NCBI RefSeq assembly: GCF_001544275.1
Contig: NZ_BCQE01000022.1
Span: 1-64,000, forward strand
DNA from: Enterococcus gallinarum NBRC 100675
Lineage (GTDB): Bacteria > Bacillota > Bacilli > Lactobacillales > Enterococcaceae
DNA: 64,000 bases
Direction of reading: 5' to 3'
In this document: in pieces, positions 35,215 through 45,124 of the stretch
Layout: the number at the start of each line of letters is the position of its first letter
How positions within the stretch are numbered: the stretch's first letter is position 1
The notes under the pieces: generated by a model
What the model saw: the letters and a program-made list of their open reading frames with translations, nothing else
What the model was told of the DNA's origin: nothing
The model's database searches: none
Program-made: the position numbers and the translations under genes

Positions 35215-35877
35215 TTAATTTTTGGTCGTATCTTCTGGTGCCACAAATTGGGCTTCTACCCGGTAGATTCTTTGACCGCGGCTGGAAAACTTCTCTTCAT
35301 ACTCGGTCATGATATTTCCTTCATAGTCACTTTGATGAAGATCCAACCATACTTGTTTTAAAATCATACCATACTGTGAAAAGCTGGCGAGTGAATATTC
35401 AAATAAGCCTTGATTGTCCGTTTTGAAATGAATTTCACCATTCGGACGTAAAATTTGTTCATCGACTGCCAAAAAAGCTTTCGATGTTAGTCGGCGTTTC
35501 TCATGCTTCTTTTTTGGCCAAGGATCTGAAAAATTCAAATAGATTTGATCGACTTCATGATCCGCAAAATAATTCGTCAATGCGGAACCGTCAACGTGCA
35601 GCAGCTGCACATTAGGGATGTCTTGTTCGATCAGTTTATCCAGTGCAATGGAAACCACACTGATTTGCATTTCGATGCCAATATAATTAATTTCCGGATG
35701 TGCTTTAGCCATTTCGGTAATGAAACGGCCTTTTCCCATACCGATCTCAATATGCAATGGATGATCATTGCCAAATCGTTCCTTCCAACGGCCTTTCCAC
35801 GCTGTCGGTTCAGCTACTACAAATTCGGGATGCGCTTGGACTAATTCTTCTGCTCCCGCACGTTTTCTTACTCTCAT
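35215..35877 (-). CDS. trmB: tRNA (guanine-N7-)-methyltransferase
   Basis: TrmB makes m7G46 in tRNA. Motifs: [12 protein letters not shown] (SAM site), [29 protein letters not shown] (the family's DPWPK block) and FKTDN. An AAAGGAAAC site before the ATG for [11 protein letters not shown] gives 220 residues; 19 upstream codons were dropped. It directly follows ccrZ, as in streptococci (ytmP–ytmQ in Bacillus). Confidence 0.96.
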   Translation of the reverse strand: MRVRKRAGAEELVQAHPEFVVAEPTAWKGRWKERFGNDHPLHIEIGMGKGRFITEMAKAHPEINYIGIEMQISVVSIALDKLIEQDIPNVQLLHVDGSALTNYFADHEVDQIYLNFSDPWPKKKHEKRRLTSKAFLAVDEQILRPNGEIHFKTDNQGLFEYSLASFSQYGMILKQVWLDLHQSDYEGNIMTEYEEKFSSRGQRIYRVEAQFVAPEDTTKN

Positions 35878-35930
35878 GTTGTTTCCTTTCCGAAAAAACA
35901 AGATGGAACTTGTTGCTTCGCTCCATCTTC

Positions 35931-36710
35931 TCATTCACTATAAATTCTTTTTAATTGCAGAATCTCTGCATTCATTGCTTTATAATCCCCGCGTTGGTAG
36001 TACTTCTTTACTTCCTGAAGCATACTTAATAAAGCATACCAATAAATTTTCTCAATCACTTCACTGCTGCCATGAATCCCGTAACGCACTAGCCAATGTG
36101 GCCAGCTGGATAATGGAACATAATGCCCTAAGATCGTACCGATATCCATTGCAGGATCCGCAAACATGATCGAATCCCAATCAACCAAATACAGATAGTT
36201 TTGGCAAACAAGCCAATTACGGTAATTGACATCCCCATGAACGACGGAGGCCTTTTGTTCCTGAAATTCTGGAATGTTCTCTCTTAAATAACGATAAACA
36301 ATAGCAATAAAGCGATTTTGAACAACCGCTTTAGGTAAATTTTCTTCATATTCAACTAACATTTTTTCTGGCGTCATCACTTGACCACCGATTTTGCTTA
36401 GCATCTTCGCTAATGTTTTGGAATGGTGCAAATGATACAATACATCGATCACATCATTTCTTTGACCGATCTCTTCGGGGTCCAATACACGACCATCTAG
36501 CCACTCTTGAGCAGACAACGTATCGCCATTGCCGGTACGTTTGGTCCACACAAGTTTAGGAGTAATCCCCTCTTTGGAGAGTGCCGCAAGCATCGGGGTC
36601 GTATTTCGTTTGATAAAGACTTTATCATTGTCCTTCAAGCCAATGTAGGCTTTGCCGGTGTCGCCTTTGATTGGTCTCAGGCGCCAATCTTGATCCAAGC
36701 GAATATCCAT
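35931..36710 (-). CDS. ccrZ: CcrZ/YtmP phosphotransferase-fold cell-cycle regulator
   Basis: A 259-residue protein with choline-kinase-like fold: catalytic [11 protein letters not shown] (HGDxxxxN) and [16 protein letters not shown] (DxD). Order with trmB and length match CcrZ, which in pneumococcus links division with replication initiation and is reported to phosphorylate ribose or deoxyribose-type substrates. The Asp and Asn of the active site are intact. Confidence 0.9.
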   Translation of the reverse strand: MDIRLDQDWRLRPIKGDTGKAYIGLKDNDKVFIKRNTTPMLAALSKEGITPKLVWTKRTGNGDTLSAQEWLDGRVLDPEEIGQRNDVIDVLYHLHHSKTLAKMLSKIGGQVMTPEKMLVEYEENLPKAVVQNRFIAIVYRYLRENIPEFQEQKASVVHGDVNYRNWLVCQNYLYLVDWDSIMFADPAMDIGTILGHYVPLSSWPHWLVRYGIHGSSEVIEKIYWYALLSMLQEVKKYYQRGDYKAMNAEILQLKRIYSE

Positions 36711-36743
36711 CCTAGCTTCTCTCCTTATTTCACAGTATCTCTT

Positions 36744-36772
36744 ATTCTAGCTTCCTAAAGAGTCAACGTCAA
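36744..36772 (-). promoter_or_regulatory. Promoter of ccrZ–trmB
   Basis: Minus-strand -35 TTGACG (36767–36772) and -10 TAGAAT (36744–36749) with a 17-base spacer. Confidence 0.75.
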
Positions 36773-36814
36773 GCGCATATGCGTTCGGTTTTTTCGAGTA
36801 ACGTCCAGCCATCT

Positions 36815-38026
36815 TTATTGACTTTGCATTTTTTTCAAGCGGGCAGGTACATAGAAAACCAAAAAGAGTCCTGTAAATAACAAAAAGCCCAACAGCACTA
36901 GCACTCCTTGCCAAAGAATTGTCACTCGGAACAAGCCGACTACACCAAAAATGAAAGCAGCACCGCCTAATAATCTAAGCAATAGCCATTTAATGGCTGT
37001 CTGTTTTTGTCCCTCCTCGATTGGATATAAATGAGTCAAAATCATGTACTGAAACTCATTATACATCGGCAGTAGCTGAAAACCGATCAAATAAAGAAAC
37101 ATACATCCTAACACTAGACTAAGCCACCATTCTTGAACAAAGAAAAGCACTAATACACCAATCAGTGTCAAACGGAAAAAAAGCCCGCTATATTGTTCCC
37201 CTCGCAAAAAGCGGCGAGCATATAGATAGCGATAAGTCTGTTCCTGTCCAAAAGGAATCCTATTCAACAGACCATCTAAATACTTGCGGCGTTTGGCTGC
37301 TGCTGTGATTTGAGGTACATCTGTGAACAAGTTGATAAACCGATAAATGCGATGAAGTCTCGTTTCTTCCATGTGGATCATGCGATCCCAATCTAATAGA
37401 AGGCCTGTCGGACGACACTGAAGGTTGAACCAAGCAGCTTGTAGAACAGCTAAGAGCAATCCAACCCAAGGCGCAACATACAGACTAGCTAAAAGGCTGC
37501 TCAATGCAGCAATCACCCACAGAACACGCTGATTGTTAAGCTGTTCTTGTCCTTGATAAAGAGACAAACGCTGTAGCCAGAGATCCGTAACTTTTAACAA
37601 CCAAATCGTCCCTAAATAAAAGAAAAAGCTCGCAAACGTTTGTTCAGTAACTACTACGACTAAAGGCATCGTCGCACCAACGACTAAAAAGGAGACCCCA
37701 AAAGGCAGCCACATCGAATAACGCAGTGCTTGAGCAAGATAGTCCGCCATCTGCTTTTCTTTAGCTAAAAGAAAAATCAAATCTGCTGGTTTCACCAATG
37801 TTGCCAACTTGCCGACTGACAAAAGTGCCAACCAGATCAATAGCAATACGATTCCCCCCTGAGGGAACGGCCGAGGGAGCGTTTTTAACAAATTCGAATA
37901 ATATAGACCCAATCCACCCATTAGAAATGTGCTGAGGATCGCAAAATGATCATTGAAAACATAACGCAAATAGCGACTCATCTGTTTCTGGTGTCGTTGC
38001 AAGCGTTGTGAGAAGAACCCCTTCAT
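36815..38026 (-). CDS. ecsB: EcsB, ABC transporter permease
   Basis: A 403-residue membrane protein with eight or more helices, ending with a basic tail. Its place after EcsA (four-base overlap) and opposite hit, and its length, match EcsB. In Bacillus and Staphylococcus, EcsAB affects secretion, intramembrane proteolysis by RasP and export of linear peptides. Confidence 0.9.
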   Translation of the reverse strand: MKGFFSQRLQRHQKQMSRYLRYVFNDHFAILSTFLMGGLGLYYSNLLKTLPRPFPQGGIVLLLIWLALLSVGKLATLVKPADLIFLLAKEKQMADYLAQALRYSMWLPFGVSFLVVGATMPLVVVVTEQTFASFFFYLGTIWLLKVTDLWLQRLSLYQGQEQLNNQRVLWVIAALSSLLASLYVAPWVGLLLAVLQAAWFNLQCRPTGLLLDWDRMIHMEETRLHRIYRFINLFTDVPQITAAAKRRKYLDGLLNRIPFGQEQTYRYLYARRFLRGEQYSGLFFRLTLIGVLVLFFVQEWWLSLVLGCMFLYLIGFQLLPMYNEFQYMILTHLYPIEEGQKQTAIKWLLLRLLGGAAFIFGVVGLFRVTILWQGVLVLLGFLLFTGLFLVFYVPARLKKMQSQ

Positions 38027-38757
38027 AGCTGACTCTCCTTTGTCAATGCTAAGTACAATTCATCGAGGGACGCTCCTTCAGCCCCAAATTGGCTTTGTAA
38101 TTGCGACAGCGTTCCTTGGGCTCGAATCTCGCCATTGTGAAGCAGGATAAACTTGTCACAATATTTCTCAGCTGTAGCCAAGATATGGGTCGACATTAAA
38201 ATTGATGCCCCGGTTTGTTTCATCTCATTCATCAATTCAAGCAATGCATTGATCGCCAATGGATCTAAGCCCAAAAAAGGCTCATCAATGATGTACAAAC
38301 TTGGTTCAATTAGAAAAGCACACAAAACCATGACTTTTTGTTTCATTCCCTTAGAAAAATTTGCTGGAAACCAGTCCAACTTATTTTCCAAGCGAAATGT
38401 TTTTAATAACCGCTCCGCCCGTTGCAGTGCGACATCTTTAGGGATGTCATAAGCCATTGCCGTTACTTCGATATGCTCTTTTAAAGTCAATTCTTCATAA
38501 AGCGAAGGCGTTTCAGGAATGTAGCCGATCTGCTTGCGATACGCTTGCGGATCTTCTTTCAACGATAGTCCGTTGATAGTGATTTTTCCAGTGTGAGGTT
38601 GTAGCAGACCAATGATTTCTTTAATCGTGGTACTTTTACCAGCACCATTCAAACCGATCAACCCCACAAGTTCACCATCCGCGATCGAAAAATCAATATT
38701 TTTTAGAACAGGTAGCTGTGTATAACCGCCTGTTACATTTTCTACTTGTAATGTCAT
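38023..38757 (-). CDS. ecsA: EcsA, ABC transporter ATPase
   Basis: A 244-residue ATPase: Walker A GLNGAGKSTT (about 36–45), Q-loop in IGYIPETPSLYEEL, signature FSKGMKQK, Walker B YIIDEPFLGLDP and switch His in MSTHIL. FSKGMKQK and the DEPFLGLDP form are typical of EcsA. A perfect TATAAT with TG extension (38780–38788) lies upstream. Confidence 0.94.
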   Translation of the reverse strand: MTLQVENVTGGYTQLPVLKNIDFSIADGELVGLIGLNGAGKSTTIKEIIGLLQPHTGKITINGLSLKEDPQAYRKQIGYIPETPSLYEELTLKEHIEVTAMAYDIPKDVALQRAERLLKTFRLENKLDWFPANFSKGMKQKVMVLCAFLIEPSLYIIDEPFLGLDPLAINALLELMNEMKQTGASILMSTHILATAEKYCDKFILLHNGEIRAQGTLSQLQSQFGAEGASLDELYLALTKESQL

Positions 38758-38779
38758 TTTCGTTCCTCCAATATCGACT

Positions 38780-38788
38780 ATTATACCA
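38780..38788 (-). promoter_or_regulatory. Extended -10 element of ecsAB
   Basis: Minus-strand TGG-TATAAT, about 25 bases before the ecsA start; no clear -35 at 17 bases. Confidence 0.55.
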
Positions 38789-38831
38789 TGAAGCAGCGGT
38801 CAAAGAGCAGTCATCTACTTCTTGAAATCTG

Positions 38832-39308
38832 CTATTTTCCGTTATTAGTTATTTGAACAACATACTCGTGTCCAGCTACTTGCAACGGTTCTTTTGGCAA
38901 CTCACTGCTACCAAAACGCTCGACCCACTTGTCTGCTTCGGACGCATCAAAAATGACGGCTTGAATTGCTCCGGCAGCTAAACGGGTCGTAAAGGCTTGG
39001 ACAGCGGCTGGATCTTCATAGGAAACAAATGTAACTGTTATTTCGTGATCAGGCGCAACGTTTTGTTTCACCCAATCCGTCGCTGCTTTTTCAAATTCGG
39101 ATTGGGTTGGTTGTTGCTCAGTTTCAGAAACGACAGCCACTGTATAAACAACTTCTTTTGGTCTTGTCATGGAATAGATCAGTGAACCTCCTACTAGAAT
39201 GACTGCTAGTCCTGCAATCAGCCACTCCTTATACGCATAGGCAAGATAGCTGATTTTTTCTCGTTTGGTCTTTTTTTTCTGTAACGTTTCTTTAATGATT
39301 GGTTTCAT
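38832..39308 (-). CDS. Single-helix membrane protein with extracytoplasmic domain, unknown
   Basis: A 158-residue protein: basic, coiled N-terminus (1–28), one membrane helix (about 30–46) and an outer domain of about 100 residues (VVYTVAVVSETEQQP…VIFDASEADKWVERFG). I do not recognise a family with certainty. It lies between ecsA (same strand, separate promoter) and hit (opposite strand), near secretion-related genes. Confidence 0.75.
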   Translation of the reverse strand: MKPIIKETLQKKKTKREKISYLAYAYKEWLIAGLAVILVGGSLIYSMTRPKEVVYTVAVVSETEQQPTQSEFEKAATDWVKQNVAPDHEITVTFVSYEDPAAVQAFTTRLAAGAIQAVIFDASEADKWVERFGSSELPKEPLQVAGHEYVVQITNNGK

Positions 39309-39504
39309 CGTATCCGTCCTTTTCTATTTCTGCTTTTAAGTCTATTGGTGCAAGCGGACAAATGCAAGCGTTTCTCTCCACAAACATCCGTACTTTACAT
39401 GGAAAAGAAGCGATGGCCTGCTTTTGAAGGAATTCAAGAACAAAAACTGTCGAAATCAGCAGAATATGGTAAAGTAGGACTAGAAGAACAAGGAGGTTTA
39501 TGAA

Positions 39505-39930
39505 ATGGAAAATTGTATTTTTTGTAAGATCAACAATCGTGACATTCCTAGTTACAAAGTATATGAGGATGATCAAGTCTATGCCTTTTTGGATATTTCC
39601 CAAGTAACACCTGGACATACATTAGTTATTCCGAAAGTCCACGTAACGGATATTTTTGAGTATGATGAAGCCCTTGCTGCAGAGGTCTTTGCTCGCGTTC
39701 CTAAAATCGCTCGGGCAATCGAAAAAGCCTTTCCTGAGATCAATGGACTCAACATAATCAATAACAATAAAGAATTGGCTTATCAATCTGTTTTTCATTC
39801 CCATATTCATTTGATTCCTCGTTACGATGAGAAAGATGATTTCTCGATGCATTTCGGTAATCATGCAGAGGATTACTCACAAGAACAGCTAACAGAGATC
39901 GCTGAAAAAATCGGAAAGCTGGTGGACTAA
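39505..39930 (+). CDS. hit: HIT-family nucleotide-binding protein
   Basis: A 141-residue HIT protein: N-terminal CIFCKI zinc-type motif and catalytic HSHIHLIPR (HxHxHxx). These hydrolyse purine mononucleotide derivatives. AAGGAGG lies eight bases before the ATG. Position opposite ecsAB matches the Bacillus hit gene. The next gene begins directly after its stop. Confidence 0.95.
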   Translation: MENCIFCKINNRDIPSYKVYEDDQVYAFLDISQVTPGHTLVIPKVHVTDIFEYDEALAAEVFARVPKIARAIEKAFPEINGLNIINNNKELAYQSVFHSHIHLIPRYDEKDDFSMHFGNHAEDYSQEQLTEIAEKIGKLVD

Positions 39931-40296
39931 ATGATCGGTAACTTTATCAAAGGTTTGTTATTCGGCTCTCTAGCCGGCGGATTAGGCGGGCTGCTATTTG
40001 CACCAAAAAGCGGCAAAGAAACCCGCGAACAAATGATTCGTTATGTCGATGAGACCACGGAAGCGACTCTTGAGTTTAATGAAAGTGTCAAAAACTTAAA
40101 AGATGCTGTCACATTGACGCGTAAAACGGTTGACGAAACGATTCCTGTTGTCAAAGAATCTTTCACAAAAGATTTTGAATCATTCAAATTCCAAGCACAG
40201 CCAAGAATCGAGCGGATAAAGACCCACGTGGATCGTTTGAACCAACATGTCACGACGATTCAAGCCAAATCAGTTCCCCAAGAAGAAAATAATTAG
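39931..40296 (+). CDS. YtxH-like membrane-associated protein
   Basis: A 121-residue protein starting with the glycine-rich helix GLLFGSLAGGLGGLLFAPKSGKETR, split over residues 8–32, the mark of the YtxH (gas-vesicle-like) family; the rest is a long amphipathic helix. It is directly behind the hit stop codon. The role is unknown; Bacillus members respond to general stress. Confidence 0.85.
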   Translation: MIGNFIKGLLFGSLAGGLGGLLFAPKSGKETREQMIRYVDETTEATLEFNESVKNLKDAVTLTRKTVDETIPVVKESFTKDFESFKFQAQPRIERIKTHVDRLNQHVTTIQAKSVPQEENN

Positions 40297-40365
40297 CAAA
40301 TATTGGAGAATCTATGAATTTTGTTTGAAACATCATTTGTTTTCTTCCCAATTAAAAAAAGAGTG

Positions 40366-40374
40366 TGGTATAGT
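40366..40374 (+). promoter_or_regulatory. Extended -10 element of prsA
   Basis: TGG-TATAGT about 50 bases before the prsA start. Confidence 0.55.
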
Positions 40375-40423
40375 ATTAGCTGTGATTCTTTGAAATATTT
40401 AGAAAATAGGAGTGCTTAAACGA

Positions 40424-41452
40424 ATGAAGAAAAAATTGATTTTAGCAGCAGTCAGTGCACTAAGCGTTTTGACATTAGCTGCTTGTTCCGGAAGTTCAAG
40501 TAATGAGATTGCAACCATGAAAGGCGGTAAAATCACGGTTGAAGATTTTTACGAACAAGCAAAAACAGATCAGAATAACCAAAGTCTTATCCGCCAATTG
40601 ATCGTCTTAAAAGTCTTCGATCAAAAATATGGGGATGATGTTACAGAGAAAATGATCGACAAACAATACGATCAAACTGCGAAACAATATGGCGACAGCG
40701 ATAAATTTGAGTCTGCATTGGAAGCTTCTGGGCTTACTAAAAAAAGCTATCGTGAACAAATCAGACAACAATTAGCATTACAAGAAGGTCTAAAAGCGAA
40801 CATGGATATCGGTGATGATGAGCTGAAAGCAGCTTGGGATTCTTTCCATCCAGAAGTTGAAGCACAATTGATCAAATTGACTAGTGAAGATGATGCGAAA
40901 GATGTATTGAAAGAAGCTCAAAAAGATGGTGCTGACTTTAGTAAATTAGCAAAAGAAAAATCAACAGACACAGCGACTGCAGAAGATGGTGGTACAGTCA
41001 AATTCGACTCAACCTCAACAACTGTGCCAGCTGAAGTACAAACAGCTGCCTTTGCATTAAAAGATGGTGAAATTTCAGAGGTCATTTCTGCTACGGATGC
41101 TTCTACTTATACAACAAGCTACTACATTGTCAAAATGGTCAAAAACCAAGACAAAGGCAACGACATGGACAAATACAAAGATCAAATCACAGAAATCGCA
41201 CAAAACACGCTATTGAACGATTCTACATTCGTGGCAAAAACGATTGGTAAAGAATTGAAAGCTGCCAATGTGAAAATGAAAGATGAAGATCTAGCTGATA
41301 TTCTTTCTGACTATGTTTCTGCAGCAGAAACAAAAGATTCAACTGATTCTTCTGCTACAGATGCATCAGATAACAAAGAGAATGCAACTGATTCCACAAA
41401 AGAATCAACTGAAACAACAAGTTCATCTGCTACAGATTCCTCTGAAAAATAA
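40424..41452 (+). CDS. prsA: PrsA foldase lipoprotein (peptidyl-prolyl isomerase)
   Basis: A secreted foldase for exported proteins. The signal peptide ends in a lipobox LTLAACSG, so it is lipid-anchored at Cys. A parvulin-type (PpiC) domain covers about residues 135–230 (AQLIKLTSEDDAKDVL… SKLAKEKSTDTATAEDGGTV). The C-terminal 45 residues are a Ser/Thr/Asp-rich low-complexity tail, longer than in Bacillus PrsA. AGGAG lies 11 bases before the ATG at 40424, and a GTG at 40412 is too close to that site. Confidence 0.95.
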   Translation: MKKKLILAAVSALSVLTLAACSGSSSNEIATMKGGKITVEDFYEQAKTDQNNQSLIRQLIVLKVFDQKYGDDVTEKMIDKQYDQTAKQYGDSDKFESALEASGLTKKSYREQIRQQLALQEGLKANMDIGDDELKAAWDSFHPEVEAQLIKLTSEDDAKDVLKEAQKDGADFSKLAKEKSTDTATAEDGGTVKFDSTSTTVPAEVQTAAFALKDGEISEVISATDASTYTTSYYIVKMVKNQDKGNDMDKYKDQITEIAQNTLLNDSTFVAKTIGKELKAANVKMKDEDLADILSDYVSAAETKDSTDSSATDASDNKENATDSTKESTETTSSSATDSSEK

Positions 41453-41460
41453 CAGCAAAA

Positions 41461-41490
41461 AAAGATTGGCAAAAGCCAATCTTTTTTTAT
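41461..41490. terminator. Bidirectional terminator between prsA and yhaM
   Basis: AAAGATTGGC / GCCAATCTTT with a four-base loop, T run on the plus strand and A run upstream, between convergent genes. Confidence 0.92.
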
Positions 41491-42435
41491 TTATACATCT
41501 TTCGGCACATAAAAACTACGATTATCCATCCCAAAAATCCGCTCAGTGTATTCTCCTGGTTCCGTTAAGCGAATAGATGACAACATCATTTGCATAGAAG
41601 CATCGATGTTATCGATTTGATGCAGGATCTCCGCCTCCATAATTCTTGGGCGAACTGGTGAGCCATATTCCAACAATCCATGATGAGCCAAAACCATGTG
41701 CCGCAGCACAACGATATCTTCTTGTTTATCATCAAATTTAAGAGCAATACACGCTTGGGTAATTTCTTCATCTACTAGCACTAAATGTCCAACCAGATTT
41801 CCAGCTAATGTATACTCTGTCGTCATTGGACCCGTCAATTCAATCACTTTTCCTAAATCATGCAGGATAATTCCTGCATACAAAAGCGGTGCATTGATTT
41901 CCGGATACTCTTTGACCAAAGATTTTCCGATTCGCAACATTGTCGTTGTATGGTAAGCCAATCCACTAGCAAAGGCATGGTGATTCCGTTTAGCTGCTGG
42001 AAAATCGAAAAATTCTTTCTTGTATTTATTCAGCAAAAAACGAACGATACGATTCCAATGAGGATTGGTGATTTCAAACAATGTCTGATTGATTTCCTCT
42101 TCCATGTCTTCTTTTTTCAGAGGGGCTCTTTCCATGTACTGGCTCGGGTCATGAGGTTCTTCTGGTTTTGCCAGACGCAGATGCAAAATCTTGACTTGGG
42201 GATTTCCTTGATAAACTTCTCGCTTTCCATCTAATAAAACGACCTTACCAGCCTCGAAGCGATTGATTTCTTCCTCAGAAGCATCCCAAAACTTTCCGTC
42301 GATTGTTCCAGAAGTATCTTGAAAAGTAAACGCGATAAACTTTTTGCCATTTTTTGCGATACGAACATCCGCATTTTTAATCAGCAAAAACAGTTGAAAC
42401 GTCTCATCTACGGTCAATTCTCGAATTTTTTTCAT
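41491..42435 (-). CDS. yhaM: 3'-5' exoribonuclease YhaM
   Basis: A 314-residue protein with an N-terminal OB-fold (FIAFTFQDTSGTIDGKFWDAS) and a C-terminal HD domain (HHAFASGLAYHTTTML, IILHDLGKV, HHGLLEYGSPV). YhaM trims single-stranded RNA and DNA ends with Mn2+ or Co2+. It is the last gene after yhaO–yhaN, 28 bases downstream of yhaN, the order known from Bacillus. Confidence 0.95.
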   Translation of the reverse strand: MKKIRELTVDETFQLFLLIKNADVRIAKNGKKFIAFTFQDTSGTIDGKFWDASEEEINRFEAGKVVLLDGKREVYQGNPQVKILHLRLAKPEEPHDPSQYMERAPLKKEDMEEEINQTLFEITNPHWNRIVRFLLNKYKKEFFDFPAAKRNHHAFASGLAYHTTTMLRIGKSLVKEYPEINAPLLYAGIILHDLGKVIELTGPMTTEYTLAGNLVGHLVLVDEEITQACIALKFDDKQEDIVVLRHMVLAHHGLLEYGSPVRPRIMEAEILHQIDNIDASMQMMLSSIRLTEPGEYTERIFGMDNRSFYVPKDV

Positions 42436-42463
42436 GTTAACATTTGGCGCATAGCCAAATTTC

Positions 42464-45124
42464 TCACATCCTTTGACTAAGTTCTTGTACGGATTGCTGG
42501 TATTTATGATAATAGCTTACCATTTCTTGGTCAGAAGACAAACAAATTACTTGGTAATATTGGCCAAACTCAGCGAATAATTCCGCTAACCGTTCTTTTC
42601 GTGCACTATCATAATGCAACCAGCCATCATCGATAATGATGGGACTAAGAGGATGATTTTGTTGCAACGCAAGATAACCGAAGCGGATCGCCATGATCAG
42701 CTGATCTTTTGTTCCTGTTGATAGATCGATGATCGAATAACTATCGCTAGCATTGCTGGCAACTAATTGTCCCTCATGCAGTGTTACTTGGTGATAGCGG
42801 TCATTGGAAAGCAATCTGAAATATGTCGAAGCTTTTTCTAGTAATTGCGGCAATTGTTGCTCAGACAATTCAGTCGTCAAATCGGACAATACCGAAGCAG
42901 CTAATTGTCGACTGCTCCAAGCAAGAGCCAATTCCTCGATTTTTGCCCGCAGTTCGCTTTCTTCCTGATAGAGCTGACTCAGCGTACCGCTTTTTTGGCT
43001 GGCGGCTACTTCTAGTTCAAGCCGTTGCCTTTGCTCTGCCTTTTGTCGACTAAGCTGGTGCAGCTCTTTTTGCTTTTGTGCCACTTGCGTTTTCTTTTCC
43101 AGCAATTCTTCTTGCGTGATTGGTTCCGGGAAAATCGAATCCAGCATGACTGCTAATTCGGCTTCCCGCTTTGCTGCCCGTTGATGCGTCTCCCATTGTT
43201 TGAGCCAAAGACTGATTTCTGCTGGCTGATCAATGCCAGCTTGTGAGAGAATCTCTTGAGAAGCCTCCAACAATGCAGTCCGCTCCGCCTTTTTGCGAGC
43301 AAGTTGCTGCGCCAACAACGTGCTGGGCTGCTGTAAACGCGCCAATTTAACAGCCTGCATCTCTTCATTGAATTCATGCAATAGCTGAGCCTGCTCCAGT
43401 ATTGTCTTATTTTGCAGGGGCAACCAATCAGCAAAAGGTGTAAACACCGCTTGATAAGGCTGAAGCTGTTCTGTGACCTCTTGCAGTTGTTCTTTGGCTT
43501 CGCGAAGCTGGCGAGCATACAACTGATAATTAGTAACATCCTCTTGGTACTGCAGCAAGAAGACCGACCATCTGTGATAAGGTTCCGTTCCAAAAAAAGG
43601 TTGCAGCGCCTGACGCCATCGTTCATTCTGCTGTTTTTGTAAATTATTGGCTTCTGTCAAATCTGCGATCTCTGAGGCAATCAGATCCGTTTGCAACAAT
43701 AACTCTTGCCATTGTTTTTTGCTGTCACCTTGTTTATGAGGACGTTGTTTCATCGCCTCCCAAATTGCTAGTCCAATACCAACGGTGCCAGCCGCTATAC
43801 ACAACCAGCGCCAAGGAGACGGTAAAAAGAATGCTGCAATACAAGCAACCAAACCACCTACTAATGGCACCATAGGAATAGCCATTTTTTGCTCTCCCAT
43901 CAATCCTGGGTGCGCCTGTTCCAACCGTGATAAAGCATGTTGAAGATGATTTTCCTTCTCTTTTAACCACTCTAAGCGCTTGTTTGCTTCCTCTAACTGG
44001 TAGTCGCTTTGCTCCAGATTCATTAATTGTTCCTGAATTTGTTCTGTCTGCAGTGGTGGTGATTCTTTTGACCATTGCCGTCTATTGATCAGCTGGTTCA
44101 ACGCCATTCGTGCTTGTTGTTCCTTTTCTAGCGCCTGTTCCTGCCGATCCATCAATCGGGCCATCTCAACTTGTTTCTGAAGGATCTGAGTGATCAAATG
44201 TTCGTTGTCCAGATAAAAGAAATATTTATCTGAAGCTTGCCCTTGTTCCAAACGATCAAGTTCTGCCTCTTTTTGATGAATATCTTCTGTTAAGTGCTGA
44301 TAGGTCTGATAAAATCTGCTGATTTCCTGAGCGTCTTTTTCCGCTACTGCAGCTGGCTGGCTTGATAGCTGTTGCCATTCTTCATACAATGGCCAATGGC
44401 TGATCTGTTGTTGAACAGCTTGATAAGCATTGCTTTGCACTTGCTGCTGTTCTTCTAGCTGCCGCAATTCTTTTTGAATCTGTGAAATCTGCTGATACTG
44501 CTGTTGCAAGCGATGTTCTTCGCTTTCTTTTTGGGCAATTTTTTCCTGTAGTTTTTCCAAGCGTTTCAACGCTTGGTTCAAAGGGAGTTTTTGTCCCCGC
44601 GGTTTATAATTTTGTTGATTGATTGCTTCATAGCGAGCCACTTGTTGCAGCATCTTCTGACTCCCACTGATTCCCAAAGAAATCAGTGCTTGATGCAATT
44701 CATTTTCTTGCAGCTTGTCAATTTGGGCAAGTTGTTCTTGCTGAAAAGTAAATACATCGAAAAACAACGTCTGATTCAAGGGTTGCAGCAACTGTGCCAG
44801 CATTTCCTCGTCGCCGGTCTGCCCGTTGAAATGGACTTTGGCTCTTCCTCGATCGATTTGACGGTAACGTTCGATCATCACTTCCCCGTAAGGTTCGACA
44901 ACTAGCCACAATCTGCCTCCATAAGCGGCCCCATTTTTTGGGGTATAATCCTTTTTCTTAGCTGTTCTTTTAGGAAAACCAAACAGCATAGCCGCAATAA
45001 ACTGATACAATGTCGACTTGCCGATTTCATTGTTGCCAAAAAGCAATTGATTTCCTTGGGAAAATTCAATCACTTGATCATGGTAACGGCCAAACCCGGT
45101 GATCTCTGCTTTTAAAATTTTCAT
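42464..45124 (-). CDS. yhaN: YhaN, SbcC/Rad50-like AAA ATPase
   Basis: A protein of 886 residues with Walker A FGNNEIGKSTLYQF near the N-terminus, long coiled coils rich in Gln and Glu, and a C-terminal signature (STGTKDQLIMAIRFGYLAL) with Walker B IIIDDGW, as in SMC-like nucleases. Two membrane helices occur in the middle (about 420–465), as in Bacillus YhaN. It is the partner of the YhaO nuclease. The ATG at 45122–45124 overlaps the yhaO stop as ATGA and has GGAGG seven bases upstream; five codons before it were dropped. Confidence 0.93.
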   Translation of the reverse strand: MKILKAEITGFGRYHDQVIEFSQGNQLLFGNNEIGKSTLYQFIAAMLFGFPKRTAKKKDYTPKNGAAYGGRLWLVVEPYGEVMIERYRQIDRGRAKVHFNGQTGDEEMLAQLLQPLNQTLFFDVFTFQQEQLAQIDKLQENELHQALISLGISGSQKMLQQVARYEAINQQNYKPRGQKLPLNQALKRLEKLQEKIAQKESEEHRLQQQYQQISQIQKELRQLEEQQQVQSNAYQAVQQQISHWPLYEEWQQLSSQPAAVAEKDAQEISRFYQTYQHLTEDIHQKEAELDRLEQGQASDKYFFYLDNEHLITQILQKQVEMARLMDRQEQALEKEQQARMALNQLINRRQWSKESPPLQTEQIQEQLMNLEQSDYQLEEANKRLEWLKEKENHLQHALSRLEQAHPGLMGEQKMAIPMVPLVGGLVACIAAFFLPSPWRWLCIAAGTVGIGLAIWEAMKQRPHKQGDSKKQWQELLLQTDLIASEIADLTEANNLQKQQNERWRQALQPFFGTEPYHRWSVFLLQYQEDVTNYQLYARQLREAKEQLQEVTEQLQPYQAVFTPFADWLPLQNKTILEQAQLLHEFNEEMQAVKLARLQQPSTLLAQQLARKKAERTALLEASQEILSQAGIDQPAEISLWLKQWETHQRAAKREAELAVMLDSIFPEPITQEELLEKKTQVAQKQKELHQLSRQKAEQRQRLELEVAASQKSGTLSQLYQEESELRAKIEELALAWSSRQLAASVLSDLTTELSEQQLPQLLEKASTYFRLLSNDRYHQVTLHEGQLVASNASDSYSIIDLSTGTKDQLIMAIRFGYLALQQNHPLSPIIIDDGWLHYDSARKERLAELFAEFGQYYQVICLSSDQEMVSYYHKYQQSVQELSQRM